64,000 nt of DNA, from NCBI RefSeq assembly GCF_001909285.1, contig NZ_MRSV01000001.1, positions 1,383,331 through 1,447,330 on the forward strand. The letters are read 5' to 3'. Each line of letters starts with the position of its first letter. Positions within the stretch are counted from its first letter, which is position 1. Positions 8,450-16,368 of the stretch are shown in pieces. Position numbers and translations under genes: made by a program. This DNA is from Exiguobacterium profundum. Lineage in GTDB: Bacteria > Bacillota > Bacilli > Exiguobacteriales > Exiguobacteriaceae. The notes under the pieces are model-generated. The model had not been told where the DNA came from. It made no database searches and was given only the letters and a program-made list of their open reading frames with translations.

Positions 8450-9250
8450 ATGAATATGTATTCAGATATAGTCGGTGCGCTCGGGAAAGAGTGGACAGTC
8501 GCTTCAGCCGGAGGCATTACGGGCGAAGCGTATGTAGCGACGACGCGCCAACAGAAGATTTTTGTCAAACGAAATTCTTCTCCGTTTTTGGCGATCTTTT
8601 CAGCGGAAGGAATCGTACCAAAGCTTCTTTGGACAAAGCGAATGTTTAATGGGGACGTGTTAAGCGCCCAACAATTTATCGAAGGCCGCGAACTTTCACC
8701 AGAAGATATGAAACGACCTGATGTCGCGGCGCAACTCGGAAAGATTCATAACTCGAAAGAGCTATTATTCATGTTGCAACAGCTGAACCACACACCGGTG
8801 ACGCCGCACTTGTTGCTCCGTCAGTGTGAGGCATATGAACAAGATGAAACAGACCCAATCATCGGAGAAGCCATTCAATGGCTAAAACACCATTTGCCAA
8901 AAGTCGACGAGCAAGAATTCGTCGTCTGTCATTCTGATTTAAACCATAATAATTGGATTGAGGATGAGAGCGGCCTACTCTACTTGACGGATTGGGATGA
9001 TGCGATCATTGCAGACCGCGCGTTCGATTTGGCGATGGTTGTATATAGCTATATGGATGAAGTGGAGTGGGAGCGCTGGTTCTCTCATTACGGGGTACGT
9101 GTCTCGAGTGAGCTCCATAATCGAATGCATTGGTATGCAATCGCCCAGACGATTTTGACAATCTATGGGGAAGAGAATGACTCTGCGCGAACTGAAGGAT
9201 TTCATGTATTACGTGAGCTGATGGACGAGGCGTACGAACGAATCAATTAA
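8450..9250 (+). CDS. ytmP: YtmP-like aminoglycoside/choline kinase-fold phosphotransferase
   Basis: A 266-residue member of the APH/choline kinase fold. The catalytic loop is VVCHSDLNHNNWI (Asp base, Asn) and the metal motif LTDWDDA follows. The N-terminal lobe contains IFVKRNSS with the ATP-binding Lys. The natural substrate is unknown; it is not evidence of drug resistance, since family members next to trmB are ubiquitous in Bacillales. The start is uncertain: TTG 8441, GTG 8447, ATG 8450 and ATG 8456 are in frame and no strong ribosome site is present. Confidence 0.85.
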   Translation: MNMYSDIVGALGKEWTVASAGGITGEAYVATTRQQKIFVKRNSSPFLAIFSAEGIVPKLLWTKRMFNGDVLSAQQFIEGRELSPEDMKRPDVAAQLGKIHNSKELLFMLQQLNHTPVTPHLLLRQCEAYEQDETDPIIGEAIQWLKHHLPKVDEQEFVVCHSDLNHNNWIEDESGLLYLTDWDDAIIADRAFDLAMVVYSYMDEVEWERWFSHYGVRVSSELHNRMHWYAIAQTILTIYGEENDSARTEGFHVLRELMDEAYERIN

Positions 9251-9277
9251 AAGGGATGGCTGTTCGCCACCCCTTTT
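9249..9277. terminator. Terminator after ytmP, usable on both strands
   Basis: AAAAGGGATGGC pairs with GCCACCCCTTTT with one mismatch and a 5-base loop. T runs lie on either side, so it can also stop the minus-strand small gene that ends at 9286. Confidence 0.75.
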
Positions 9278-9285
9278 TGAATGTG

Positions 9286-9396
9286 TTATATGTCATCTGG
9301 ATTCATAAAGTAAGCCCAAACGAACGTTGCGATGACACCAGCAAAAAACGTCAGTGGAGCTGCATAAAAAATAAGGAACTGATCTAAAGTACTCAT
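9286..9396 (-). CDS. 36-residue single-span membrane protein resembling CydS
   Basis: The frame starts at ATG 9396 with AAGGAGG ideally spaced upstream and encodes 36 residues. Residues 7-31 are one hydrophobic span beginning FLIFYAAPLTFFAG and ending FVWAYF, followed by a short acidic tail (NPDDI). The FLIxYA start followed by a VxAxF-W pattern resembles CydS, the third subunit of Bacillus-type cytochrome bd oxidase. No cydAB lies in this window, so the link is by sequence resemblance only. The strong ribosome site and clean terminator argue for a real gene. Confidence 0.6.
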   Translation of the reverse strand: MSTLDQFLIFYAAPLTFFAGVIATFVWAYFMNPDDI

Positions 9397-9429
9397 TGTA
9401 TTTAACCTCCTTGTGAAGGATGATTCACG

Positions 9430-9457
9430 TTCATTAAACTATGATTTCGTGTATAAT
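9430..9457 (+). promoter_or_regulatory. Probable sigma-A promoter of trmB
   Basis: TTCATT (9430-9435), a 16-base spacer, then TATAAT (9452-9457). The -35 is weak; the -10 is perfect. Confidence 0.5.
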
Positions 9458-9534
9458 CGCAAGAGGACTGCTCGTCCGTAACGTGCATATTCCCATTAAA
9501 CTTGAACATTTGATGAACGAAAGGTAGGATTTTC

Positions 9535-10182
9535 ATGCGTTTACGACATAAGCCTTGGGCAAAAGAATATATGGAAGCTCAAGAACATGTATTTATTCAA
9601 CATCCTGAACAGTTGAAAGGTAACTGGAGCACTGAATTCGGGAATGACCACCCGCTCTTTATCGAGGTCGGTTCAGGAAAAGGACAATTTATTTTAGGGA
9701 TGGCGAAACAACACCCGGATGTGAACTTCATTGCGATCGAGTTGTTTGAGAGCGTAGCCGTTTCCATCGTACAAAAATTAGTCGAAACCCCGATGCCGAA
9801 CGTGAGAGTATTGACGGTCGATGCGAAACGACTCGTCGACTACTTTGAAGCGGGGGAAGTCGATCGCGTATACTTAAACTTCTCCGATCCGTGGCCAAAG
9901 ACACGACATGCAAAACGACGTCTAACGTATAAGACGTTTTTGGCGACATATTAGGCGATTCTTCCGAAAGCAGGAGAGATTCATTTCAAGACGGACAACC
10001 GTGGATTGTTTGAATATTCGCTTCAGAGTATGAGTCAATACGGGATGTTCTTCACAGAAATTTCACTAGATTTACATGTCAATGAACCAGAAGATAATAT
10101 TCGAACAGAGTATGAAGAGCGCTTTAGTGCGCTCGGTCAGCCGATTTACCGAATGGAAGCCGTATTCCGTCCGAAAAATTGA
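9535..10182 (+). pseudogene. trmB: tRNA (guanine-N7)-methyltransferase TrmB, interrupted by in-frame TAG
   Basis: TrmB methylates G46 of tRNA using SAM. The full frame would give 215 residues, the normal length. The SAM motif EVGSGKGQFILGMA (about residue 45), FSDPWPKTRHAKRR (about residue 120) and the C-terminal [11 protein letters not shown] with the TEYEERF tail are all present. Codon 140 (9952-9954) is TAG, where homologues have Glu or Gln after TYKTFLATY. The frame is unchanged on both sides, so this is a substitution and not an indel. If real, the product lacks the last third including the tRNA/SAM-binding KTDN motif. It could also be a base-calling error. Confidence 0.9.
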
Positions 10183-10234
10183 CACGCTTTTTTCTTATTT
10201 TATTAGTATTTTCTTCACACTTTTTTCTTTCTTT

Positions 10235-10245
10235 TTGGTACAATA
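10235..10245 (+). promoter_or_regulatory. Extended -10 promoter of the 10282 gene
   Basis: TGG followed by TACAAT is an extended -10 about 40 bases before the start codon. The region upstream is a T-rich pyrimidine tract with no clear -35. Confidence 0.45.
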
Positions 10246-10281
10246 GGAATGACGCTAAACTGGAATAAGAGAAGGGGGAAC

Positions 10282-10797
10282 ATGGGGATGTTGAAAAAAG
10301 CATGGGCAAGCCTGCTTGCAGTAATCTTCATTCTAACAATCGCACCAATGAATACCTCAGCGAACGAAGCGTTCTTAGACGCTCTCGAAGAGGATTTGAA
10401 AGCAACGCATTACGACTATAAAGAAGGAACAGCTGAAATCATCAAAGAAGAGACGCTTCGCCATTCAAACGGCAACGAAGTCATCGCGGCTGTCGTAGAG
10501 CTCGATACGATTCGTGATGGGATCTTCATCACACGTAAAACCGAGTACCATTACTTTGATGCGACAGACAACAAGATTCTTACATCAGCGGATCTCGTAG
10601 AAGTAGAAGGAGCCTCAGAGTTTGCGGACGCGAACATCGACATGCTCGGTCAACAGATCGTCTATTGGTTACCGGTATTGGTCTTGCTTCTATTGATTGC
10701 GATTCCAGCACTCATTTTGTTCTTGGTTGTACCACGTTTCTATTCAACAAGTTCATATATGAATGCCGTATATGAAAAGAATGACAACCCAAGATAA
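10282..10797 (+). CDS. Exported membrane-anchored protein of unknown function
   Basis: A 171-residue protein, not recognised. Residues 1-25 form a signal peptide (LKKAWASLLAVIFILTIAP, then NTSANEA). About 100 residues of extracytoplasmic domain follow, mixed alpha/beta in character. One membrane span lies near residues 127-150 (WLPVLVLLLLIAIPALILFL), and a 20-residue Tyr/Ser/Asn tail ends it. The chosen ATG has AGGGGGAA just upstream; ATG 10288 is an alternative. It stands alone between trmB and the dha operon with its own promoter and terminator. Confidence 0.75.
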   Translation: MGMLKKAWASLLAVIFILTIAPMNTSANEAFLDALEEDLKATHYDYKEGTAEIIKEETLRHSNGNEVIAAVVELDTIRDGIFITRKTEYHYFDATDNKILTSADLVEVEGASEFADANIDMLGQQIVYWLPVLVLLLLIAIPALILFLVVPRFYSTSSYMNAVYEKNDNPR

Positions 10798-10803
10798 GAC
10801 ATG

Positions 10804-10837
10804 AAAGTACCCCGTTCAAGAGAACGGGGTACTTTTT
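10804..10837. terminator. Bidirectional terminator between the 10282 gene and dhaM
   Basis: AGTACCCCGTT and AACGGGGTACT form an 11-bp perfect stem with a 6-base loop, with A and T runs on the two sides. It serves both convergent genes. Confidence 0.85.
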
Positions 10838-11186
10838 ACTGTTGTTTTAACTGTCCGACGATATCAGTTAGTGACATCCCATTTCCTGAAGAAACGGAGG
10901 CGATGAAGGCACTCTCGACAATTGGACCATCGAAAAATTCGACATGTTTGTCACCTTCGTACATATCGATGGCGAGTTCCGCATTCATTGTCGCCGATCC
11001 GATATCACTGAGGAGAAGTGCTTCTCCTTCGACCTGATCGAGCGCTGATAAGATGCGATTCACGTCCGTTCCGATAGCGCCATCCTCAAGGCCACCAGCT
11101 AGATGAATGGGCACGGACGGTGCCATTTCCTTCATCAAATCTTGGATGCCTTCCGCAATTTTTTCGCTGTGCGAGACGATGATCAA
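10836..11186 (-). CDS. dhaM: PTS-dependent dihydroxyacetone kinase, phosphoryl donor subunit DhaM
   Basis: DhaM accepts phosphate from HPr on an N-terminal His and passes it to ADP bound in DhaL. The protein has the EIIA-mannose fold: IIVSHSEKIAEG carries the His about residue 6, followed by GTDVNRILSAL and LLSDIGSATMN. It is the short, single-domain form of Firmicutes. The only conventional start in frame is TTG 11186, 18 bases from the ribosome site. AAGGAGG (minus strand of 11205-11211) is ideally spaced for the in-frame ATC codon at 11193-11195, so the true start may be that non-standard codon. Last gene of dhaKLM. Confidence 0.88.
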   Translation of the reverse strand: MIIVSHSEKIAEGIQDLMKEMAPSVPIHLAGGLEDGAIGTDVNRILSALDQVEGEALLLSDIGSATMNAELAIDMYEGDKHVEFFDGPIVESAFIASVSSGNGMSLTDIVGQLKQQ

Positions 11187-11196
11187 TTCAACGATG

Positions 11197-11787
11197 TCAA
11201 TCGACCTCCTTCATAATCGCGGCCAAAAGGATTGAGCTAGAAAGGGCACCCGGATCAACGGTTCCGCGAGAGTTTTCTCCGAAATAAGAGGCTCTTCCTT
11301 TCGTGGCCACCATATCTTCTGTTTTTTGGACAAGTGCGTCTAATTTCTGTTTATAATCTTCCCCTTGTTGGACTTGTTCGAGGAACGGGTCCCACACGTC
11401 GACCATCGTTTTTTGGCTTTTTTTCGATTTCCCTCGTGCTTTGATAGAATTCGAACCTTCCTGAAGTGCCTCCTTGAGTAAGCCAAAGTCCGCTTCGGTC
11501 GCATCCCCGAACTTGTTTGCCATCTTCACGAAAGCTGAACCGTATAAAGGTCCGGCCGCACCGCCGACTTTCGACATGAGGGTCATCCCGACCTTTTTAC
11601 TAAGTGCTCCAAGAGAATCATAATCCTCATCTAAAATTGTAGAGACCGCATCAAAACCACGAGACATGTTGATCCCATGGTCACCGTCGCCGATGGCCCG
11701 GTCTAAATCGGTCAACGTATCCTTTTGCTCTTCGATGCCAACTTGTGCGTCGCGTAACGCCTGCTTCATCCGATCAATCGTCAACAT
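11197..11787 (-). CDS. dhaL: Dihydroxyacetone kinase ADP-binding subunit DhaL
   Basis: DhaL holds ADP as a permanent cofactor that DhaM rephosphorylates; it phosphorylates dihydroxyacetone bound to DhaK. The 196-residue protein shows the Mg-ADP motif DRAIGDGDHGINMSRGF near residue 28 and GGAAGPLYGSAF near 75, then GRASYFGENSRGTVDPGA at the C-terminus, all typical of DhaL. GAGGTG precedes the ATG. It lies 19 bases after dhaK, and its stop codon sits within the ribosome-site region of dhaM. Confidence 0.93.
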   Translation of the reverse strand: MLTIDRMKQALRDAQVGIEEQKDTLTDLDRAIGDGDHGINMSRGFDAVSTILDEDYDSLGALSKKVGMTLMSKVGGAAGPLYGSAFVKMANKFGDATEADFGLLKEALQEGSNSIKARGKSKKSQKTMVDVWDPFLEQVQQGEDYKQKLDALVQKTEDMVATKGRASYFGENSRGTVDPGALSSSILLAAIMKEVD

Positions 11788-11806
11788 AAACCAAACACCT
11801 CATTTA

Positions 11807-12784
11807 TTAAATTTTGAATCCGAGTGCTGCTGAAGGAGCGTCCAGATACGTCGTCATCTCATCATCGAGAGGGAGTAACGTGATGGAGAACCCATGCATC
11901 TCGAGTGAAGTCATGTAGTTACCGACATACTTTCGTTTGAGGGTATATCCAGCAGCTTCAAGTTTTTCTGCAACGAAATGATACGTCACATACAGCTCAG
12001 ATAGTGGCGTTCCACCCATTCCATTCACCATGACGGCAACTTCTCCTGGCTCGACTTCTTTTTTCAGGTGACTTAGGAGGTCGTCGACGATTTGGTCGAC
12101 ATCACTCGTCGGTTTCCGTTCAACACCTCGTTCCCCGTGAATCCCGATGCCAATCTCCATCTCTTCCTCGTTCAAGTCGAACCCAGGTTTACCGCTCACC
12201 GGCATATAACAAGGTTCGACTGCCATCCCCATGGAGCGAACGTGAGACGCTACTTTCTCGGCGATGGATTTGACTTCTTCGAGTGACTTCCCGCTAGCAG
12301 CGGCAGCTCCCGCGATTTTATGGACGAAGACGGTTCCGGCAACCCCTCTGCGATCTTCTTTGTTCGAAATGGCGACGTCATCTGCGACGACGACGTGGTC
12401 GACTTTGATGCCGTCTCCTTCGGCCAGTTCTGCGGCGAGCTCAAAGTTCATCACGTCGCCGGAATAGTTTTTCACAATCAAGAGAACGCCGTTTCCACCG
12501 TCAGCTGCTTTGATTCCTTCAAGCACCATGTCCGGAGTAGGAGAAGTGAACACTTCCCCACAAACTGCCGCATCGAGCATACCGTCCCCGACATATCCGG
12601 CGTGTGCTGGCTCGTGACCACTACCGCCTCCAGAGACGAGACCGACTTTTCCAGACTTCGCTCCGTCAGCCCGACAGATGACATTCACACCGTCGACTCG
12701 ACCATACACTTCAGGATGGGCATGGACCATCCCTTCAACCATTTGCGATACGAGTTCACTTGCTTCACCGATTAGCTTCTTCAC
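11807..12784 (-). CDS. dhaK: Dihydroxyacetone kinase substrate-binding subunit DhaK
   Basis: DhaK binds dihydroxyacetone covalently through a His (hemiaminal). The 325-residue protein has GLVSGGGSGHEPAHAGYVG near residue 48, the NYSGDVMNF motif near 105, and GIGIHGERG near residue 216 with the substrate-binding His. It starts at GTG 12784 with AAAAGGAG nine bases upstream. With dhaL and dhaM it feeds dihydroxyacetone into glycolysis at the expense of PEP. No dhaS/dhaR regulator is adjacent. Confidence 0.94.
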   Translation of the reverse strand: MKKLIGEASELVSQMVEGMVHAHPEVYGRVDGVNVICRADGAKSGKVGLVSGGGSGHEPAHAGYVGDGMLDAAVCGEVFTSPTPDMVLEGIKAADGGNGVLLIVKNYSGDVMNFELAAELAEGDGIKVDHVVVADDVAISNKEDRRGVAGTVFVHKIAGAAAASGKSLEEVKSIAEKVASHVRSMGMAVEPCYMPVSGKPGFDLNEEEMEIGIGIHGERGVERKPTSDVDQIVDDLLSHLKKEVEPGEVAVMVNGMGGTPLSELYVTYHFVAEKLEAAGYTLKRKYVGNYMTSLEMHGFSITLLPLDDEMTTYLDAPSAALGFKI

Positions 12785-12803
12785 GCGAGATCACTCCTTT
12801 TTT

Positions 12804-12829
12804 AAATTGAAAACTACCAATTTCAATTT
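12804..12829. promoter_or_regulatory. Inverted repeat upstream of dhaK, possible operator
   Basis: AAATTGAAA and TTTCAATTT are perfect 9-bp arms separated by 8 bases, 20-45 bases before the dhaK start. No T run follows in either direction, so it is more like a protein-binding site than a terminator. The regulator is unknown. Confidence 0.45.
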
Positions 12830-12853
12830 TCCACTCTTTCAAGGGAACTAAAC

Positions 12854-12882
12854 AAAAAAACCGACGAATCATTCGTCGGTTT
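12854..12882 (-). terminator. Terminator of the PepSY gene
   Basis: AAACCGACGAA and TTCGTCGGTTT form an 11-bp stem with a 3-base loop, ending in a T run on the minus strand. Confidence 0.85.
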
Positions 12883-12886
12883 CGTA

Positions 12887-13189
12887 TCATGCATATTCGA
12901 GTAATGCGCCAGTCTCAGAGTCGACTGTAAACTCATATGTTTTCTCTTCATCGTTCTCAAGAACCGAGATGCCACCTTTGTAGACGTCGTATTCACGGCC
13001 GTCGTATGTGTAGATCTCCGGTGATGCAGAAATCCATGCCCCTTGGACATGACCTTTTGCTGAGAAAGCACGTTTTGTGTACTCTAACGCGTTTTCTGCA
13101 GATAAGCTACGTTCATCTAAAGCTTTTTTCGTCATAAGTTCGGCAATGACGGCAACCCCGATTCCAATAAACCAATACCTTTTTTTCAT
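12887..13189 (-). CDS. Small PepSY-domain protein, YtzB-like
   Basis: A 100-residue protein with a single N-terminal span (YWFIGIGVAVIAELM) after a KKR start, which makes it membrane-anchored. The PepSY-type region follows (LSAENALEYTKRAFSAKG..., ending FTVDSETGALLEY). PepSY domains are thought to inhibit proteases or bind partners at the envelope; the partner is unknown. Start ATG 13189 has GGGGAGG well placed. A gene of this type lies next to ytoP in B. subtilis (ytzB). Confidence 0.75.
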   Translation of the reverse strand: MKKRYWFIGIGVAVIAELMTKKALDERSLSAENALEYTKRAFSAKGHVQGAWISASPEIYTYDGREYDVYKGGISVLENDEEKTYEFTVDSETGALLEYA

Positions 13190-13327
13190 ATGATTACCTC
13201 CCCTTGAACTATGGCTATCATGTACATCGTACCAAAACCTGTACCCGAATGGAATGAAAAGCATTCGCATCCTGTCAAAACTTTTGTATATAATGAGACA
13301 AGAACGGTTAGGAAAGGATGATGAAAG

Positions 13328-14401
13328 ATGGATCAGAAGACGAGAGATTTATTTAAGACGCTAACAGAACTTCCAGGAGCTCCTGGGTTCGAGTCTGAAG
13401 TTCGTCAATTTGTACGTGGACGAATTGAACCCCATTCAGATGAGATTGTCACGGATGGCATCGGATCAATTTTTGGGAAACGTGTCGGAGATGAGTCGGG
13501 ACCGAAAGTCATGGTAGCCGGACATATGGATGAGGTCGCTTTTATGGTGACACGGATTACCGAGAACGGCATGCTTTACATACAACCACTCGGTGGCTGG
13601 TGGAGCCAAGTGCTCATGGCACAACGCTTCGACATCATCACGTCGAACGGTAAAATCCCGGGTGTCGTCGCTTCGACACCGCCTCATTTGTTAGGACCAG
13701 ATGCGATGAGTAAGCCGATGGACATCAAGCAGATGTTTATCGACATCGGAGCAGATTCTAAAGAAGAAGCAGAGTCATGGGGTGTACGTCCAGGGGTCCC
13801 TGCTGTCCCATCGAGCGCATTCACCCCACTTCATCACCCGAAAAAGATTATGGCCAAAGCTTGGGACAACCGTTATGGCGTCGGTCTTGCGATTGAATTG
13901 TTGGAGGAAACGACAAAAGCCGATCACCCGAACATCTTGTTCTCGGGTGCTACCGTACAAGAAGAAGTCGGACTACGTGGAGCGCAGACGGCATCTGAAT
14001 TGATTCAGCCAGATGTGGCACTCGTACTCGATGCTTCACCGGCAAATGATGCCTCAGGGAGTAAAACGGAGTTCGGTCAGCTCGGTGAGGGAGCTTTGAT
14101 TCGAATTCTAGATCGCGTCATGATCATGTCTCCTGAAATGCGTGATTTCTTACTCGATACGGCTTCAGACGAAAACATTAAAACACAATATTTCGTCTCA
14201 CCAGGCGGTACCGATGCGGGGCGCGTGCACATGAGCGGAGAAGGGGTGCCGACAGCCGTCATTGGCGTCGCATCTCGTTATATCCATACACATGCTTCAA
14301 TTCTTCATACAGATGACTATGATGCAGCAAAAGCGTTACTCAAAGCGTTAGTCAAGCGACTTGATCGTTCGACACTTGAAACGCTACGTCCATCTCGTTA
14401 A
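13328..14401 (+). CDS. ytoP: M42 family aminopeptidase YtoP
   Basis: A cytoplasmic dinuclear-metal aminopeptidase of 357 residues, normal for M42 enzymes that form large tetrahedral assemblies. Visible ligands and catalytic residues are VAGHMDEVAFMV (His/Asp, about residue 65), KAWDNRYGVGLAIELLE (bridging Asp, about 180), TVQEEVGLRGA (Glu pair, about 212), LVLDASPAND (about 235) and IHTHASILH near the end. It starts just after GGATG at 13328. The gene is followed by a strong terminator. Confidence 0.93.
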   Translation: MDQKTRDLFKTLTELPGAPGFESEVRQFVRGRIEPHSDEIVTDGIGSIFGKRVGDESGPKVMVAGHMDEVAFMVTRITENGMLYIQPLGGWWSQVLMAQRFDIITSNGKIPGVVASTPPHLLGPDAMSKPMDIKQMFIDIGADSKEEAESWGVRPGVPAVPSSAFTPLHHPKKIMAKAWDNRYGVGLAIELLEETTKADHPNILFSGATVQEEVGLRGAQTASELIQPDVALVLDASPANDASGSKTEFGQLGEGALIRILDRVMIMSPEMRDFLLDTASDENIKTQYFVSPGGTDAGRVHMSGEGVPTAVIGVASRYIHTHASILHTDDYDAAKALLKALVKRLDRSTLETLRPSR

Positions 14402-14411
14402 GTCAAACATT

Positions 14412-14445
14412 CCGTTCACTCGAAAGATGAGTGAACGGTTTTTTT
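14412..14445 (+). terminator. Terminator after ytoP
   Basis: CCGTTCACTC and GAGTGAACGG form a 10-bp stem with a 7-base loop, followed by seven T. Confidence 0.88.
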
Positions 14446-14551
14446 GTGGATGTTCTTGCTATTTCATGAAAACGTCTTATACTGATAAAGGTGTTTATAC
14501 ATGTATATTACTTATGACAAGACACTTGTATAAGGGTAAGGAGGATATGTT

Positions 14552-15568
14552 ATGTTCAAGAAAAAAGGAATCTCATTGAGCCCGTCGCTTTATTTTGTGA
14601 CCGCGCTAAGTTATATGGCACTAGGTTTGTTTAGTACATTAATCATCGGTCTGATCATGAAAACAATCGGAGGTCAGCTCGAAGGGACGACATTCACAGG
14701 GATGAGTGCCACATTGATTCAAATCGGGGATGTTGCCATGAGCTTGACCGGACCGGCAATCGGGATTGCCATCGCCTATGCGCTAGAGGCGCCACCGCTC
14801 ATTTTGTTTTCTGCGATCGTTGTCGGGGCATTTGGATATGAGTTCGGCCCGGCAGGAAGCTACGTTGCGACAATTCTTTCGGTCGAAGTCTCAAAACTCG
14901 TCTCTAAATCGACGAAGCTAGATATTCTAGTGACGCCGTTCACTACGATTGCCGTAGGCTATCTCACAGCAACGTATATCGGCAAGTATGTCGGCCTATT
15001 CATGACGCAACTCGGTGGTTGGATTGAATGGGGGACGGAGCAACAGCCGTTGTTCATGGGAGTGGTCGTCGCGACATTGATGGGACTTGCGTTAACGGCA
15101 CCGATTTCAAGTGCTGCCATCGCATTGATGCTCGGTTTGAATGGGATTGCCGCTGGTGCAGCGACTGTCGGTTGTGCGGCTCAGATGATCGGGTTTGCCA
15201 TCACGAGTTATCGTGATAACGGAGTCGGTGGGGCGATTGCTCAAGGGATTGGCACCTCGATGCTTCAAGTCGGGAACATTGTGAAAAACCCTTGGATTCT
15301 CCTTCCGCCGACAATGGCCGGTGCTGTATTGGCACCAATCGCGATTCTGTTGTTTGAACTGGAAAGTGTCGCTGCGGGGGCGGGCATGGGAACAAGTGGG
15401 CTTGTCGGTCCAATCGTCATGCTCGAAACAATGGGCTTTACTTGGTACACCTTTCTCGTCGTCATTGGTTTCCTCATAATCGGACCAGCTCTATTGAGCT
15501 ACGCGGTATACGCAGTCTTGCGAAGAACCGGTCGGATTCAACCGAATGATTTAAAAATTGATTACTAA
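14552..15568 (+). CDS. Orphan PTS-type sugar transporter subunit IIC
   Basis: A 338-residue integral membrane protein with about ten hydrophobic spans rich in Gly and Ala, matching the EIIC_2-type permease family (GLFSTLIIGLIMKTIGGQ..., then GAAAVGC-like AGAATVGCAAQMIGFAITSYRDNG). Start ATG 14552 follows AAGGAGG. There is no IIA or IIB gene beside it, so it may work with subunits encoded elsewhere or act as a facilitator without phosphorylation. The substrate cannot be read from sequence. Confidence 0.8.
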   Translation: MFKKKGISLSPSLYFVTALSYMALGLFSTLIIGLIMKTIGGQLEGTTFTGMSATLIQIGDVAMSLTGPAIGIAIAYALEAPPLILFSAIVVGAFGYEFGPAGSYVATILSVEVSKLVSKSTKLDILVTPFTTIAVGYLTATYIGKYVGLFMTQLGGWIEWGTEQQPLFMGVVVATLMGLALTAPISSAAIALMLGLNGIAAGAATVGCAAQMIGFAITSYRDNGVGGAIAQGIGTSMLQVGNIVKNPWILLPPTMAGAVLAPIAILLFELESVAAGAGMGTSGLVGPIVMLETMGFTWYTFLVVIGFLIIGPALLSYAVYAVLRRTGRIQPNDLKIDY

Positions 15569-15570
15569 AG

Positions 15571-15603
15571 AAGAGCAACGTTTCGAGGAACGTTGCTCTT
15601 TTT
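15571..15603. terminator. Bidirectional terminator between the IIC gene and the 15603 gene
   Basis: AAGAGCAACGTT and AACGTTGCTCTT form a perfect 12-bp stem with a 6-base loop and flanking A/T runs. Confidence 0.88.
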
Positions 15604-15935
15604 CATCCAATTCCGAACCACATTTTCACGGACTCAACCGTCTCACGAGGGACGCGGAAACTGATTAAGAATAACATGAGCACAATCACGTAAATGGGGA
15701 TCAAGAAACGCTTTCGAACGATGGGTAAGTGACGTGCCAATTTCTTGAGATATTTTTCGAGCACATAAATGACGGCGAAACCGACAACGAGCCAAATCAA
15801 GATCTCTAGTCTCGTTTTATCGGTGTCAATAAACAAATAGCCGTATCGCAAAATGGCAAGCATTCCAAAAACACCGACCATCTGTTCAAGAGGGTGCTTC
15901 ATTTCAGGGTTTAACGTTTCGCGTGTTAATTTCAT
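15603..15935 (-). CDS. Small membrane protein of unknown function
   Basis: A 110-residue protein with three hydrophobic stretches (MVGVFGMLAILRYGYLF, LEILIWLVVGFAVIYVLEKY, FLIPIYVIVLMLFLISF) and basic loops (KKLARHLPIVRKRF). No family is recognised. It is convergent with the IIC gene and divergent from ytpP. Its own start (ATG 15935) lacks a strong ribosome site, but composition and codon use match the neighbours. Confidence 0.65.
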   Translation of the reverse strand: MKLTRETLNPEMKHPLEQMVGVFGMLAILRYGYLFIDTDKTRLEILIWLVVGFAVIYVLEKYLKKLARHLPIVRKRFLIPIYVIVLMLFLISFRVPRETVESVKMWFGIG

Positions 15936-16050
15936 TCAGCTTCACCTGTTTCAACTAGTTTCGGCTTTGATTATAACAAACAGCAGAGCAGAATGTGTGA
16001 CTTGACTTATGCTATTATAAGTGAGGAAAAAACGAACAGGAGTGATAATC

Positions 16051-16362
16051 ATGAAACGACTATCCACAATGGCAGAATATATGGAAGCAAAAGAAGAAAA
16101 AAGTGTCCTTATGTTTTCAGCGACATGGTGTGGGGATTGCCGATTCCTTGACCCATTCATGCCAGAAATCGAAAAGAAATTTGAAGCATGGACGTTCTAT
16201 TACGTCGATCGTGACGAGTTCATGGAACTTGCGCAAGAACTTGATGTTTTTGGCATCCCAAGCTTTGTTGCGTTTGAAAATGGCAAAGAGGTTGATCGCT
16301 ACGTCGGTCGTGAACGGAAGACGCCGGAACAGGTTGAAGCTTTCTTGAACGGATTAGGGTGA
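16051..16362 (+). CDS. ytpP: Thioredoxin-like protein YtpP
   Basis: A 103-residue thioredoxin-fold protein with the redox motif WCGDC (Cys27 and Cys30) in place of the classic WCGPC, and the cis-Pro loop FGIPSF near residue 70. It is likely to reduce or exchange disulphides in the cytoplasm; Bacillus YtpP has been linked to low-molecular-weight thiol (bacillithiol) chemistry. ATG 16051 is preceded by CAGGAGTG. It lies 6 bases before ytpQ. Confidence 0.88.
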   Translation: MKRLSTMAEYMEAKEEKSVLMFSATWCGDCRFLDPFMPEIEKKFEAWTFYYVDRDEFMELAQELDVFGIPSFVAFENGKEVDRYVGRERKTPEQVEAFLNGLG

Positions 16363-16368
16363 GTCTTC

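Noticed and set aside
8441-9250. Aminoglycoside resistance gene suggested by the phosphotransferase fold
   Set aside because: The gene is the chromosomal YtmP homologue next to trmB, present across Bacillales; the fold alone does not indicate drug resistance.
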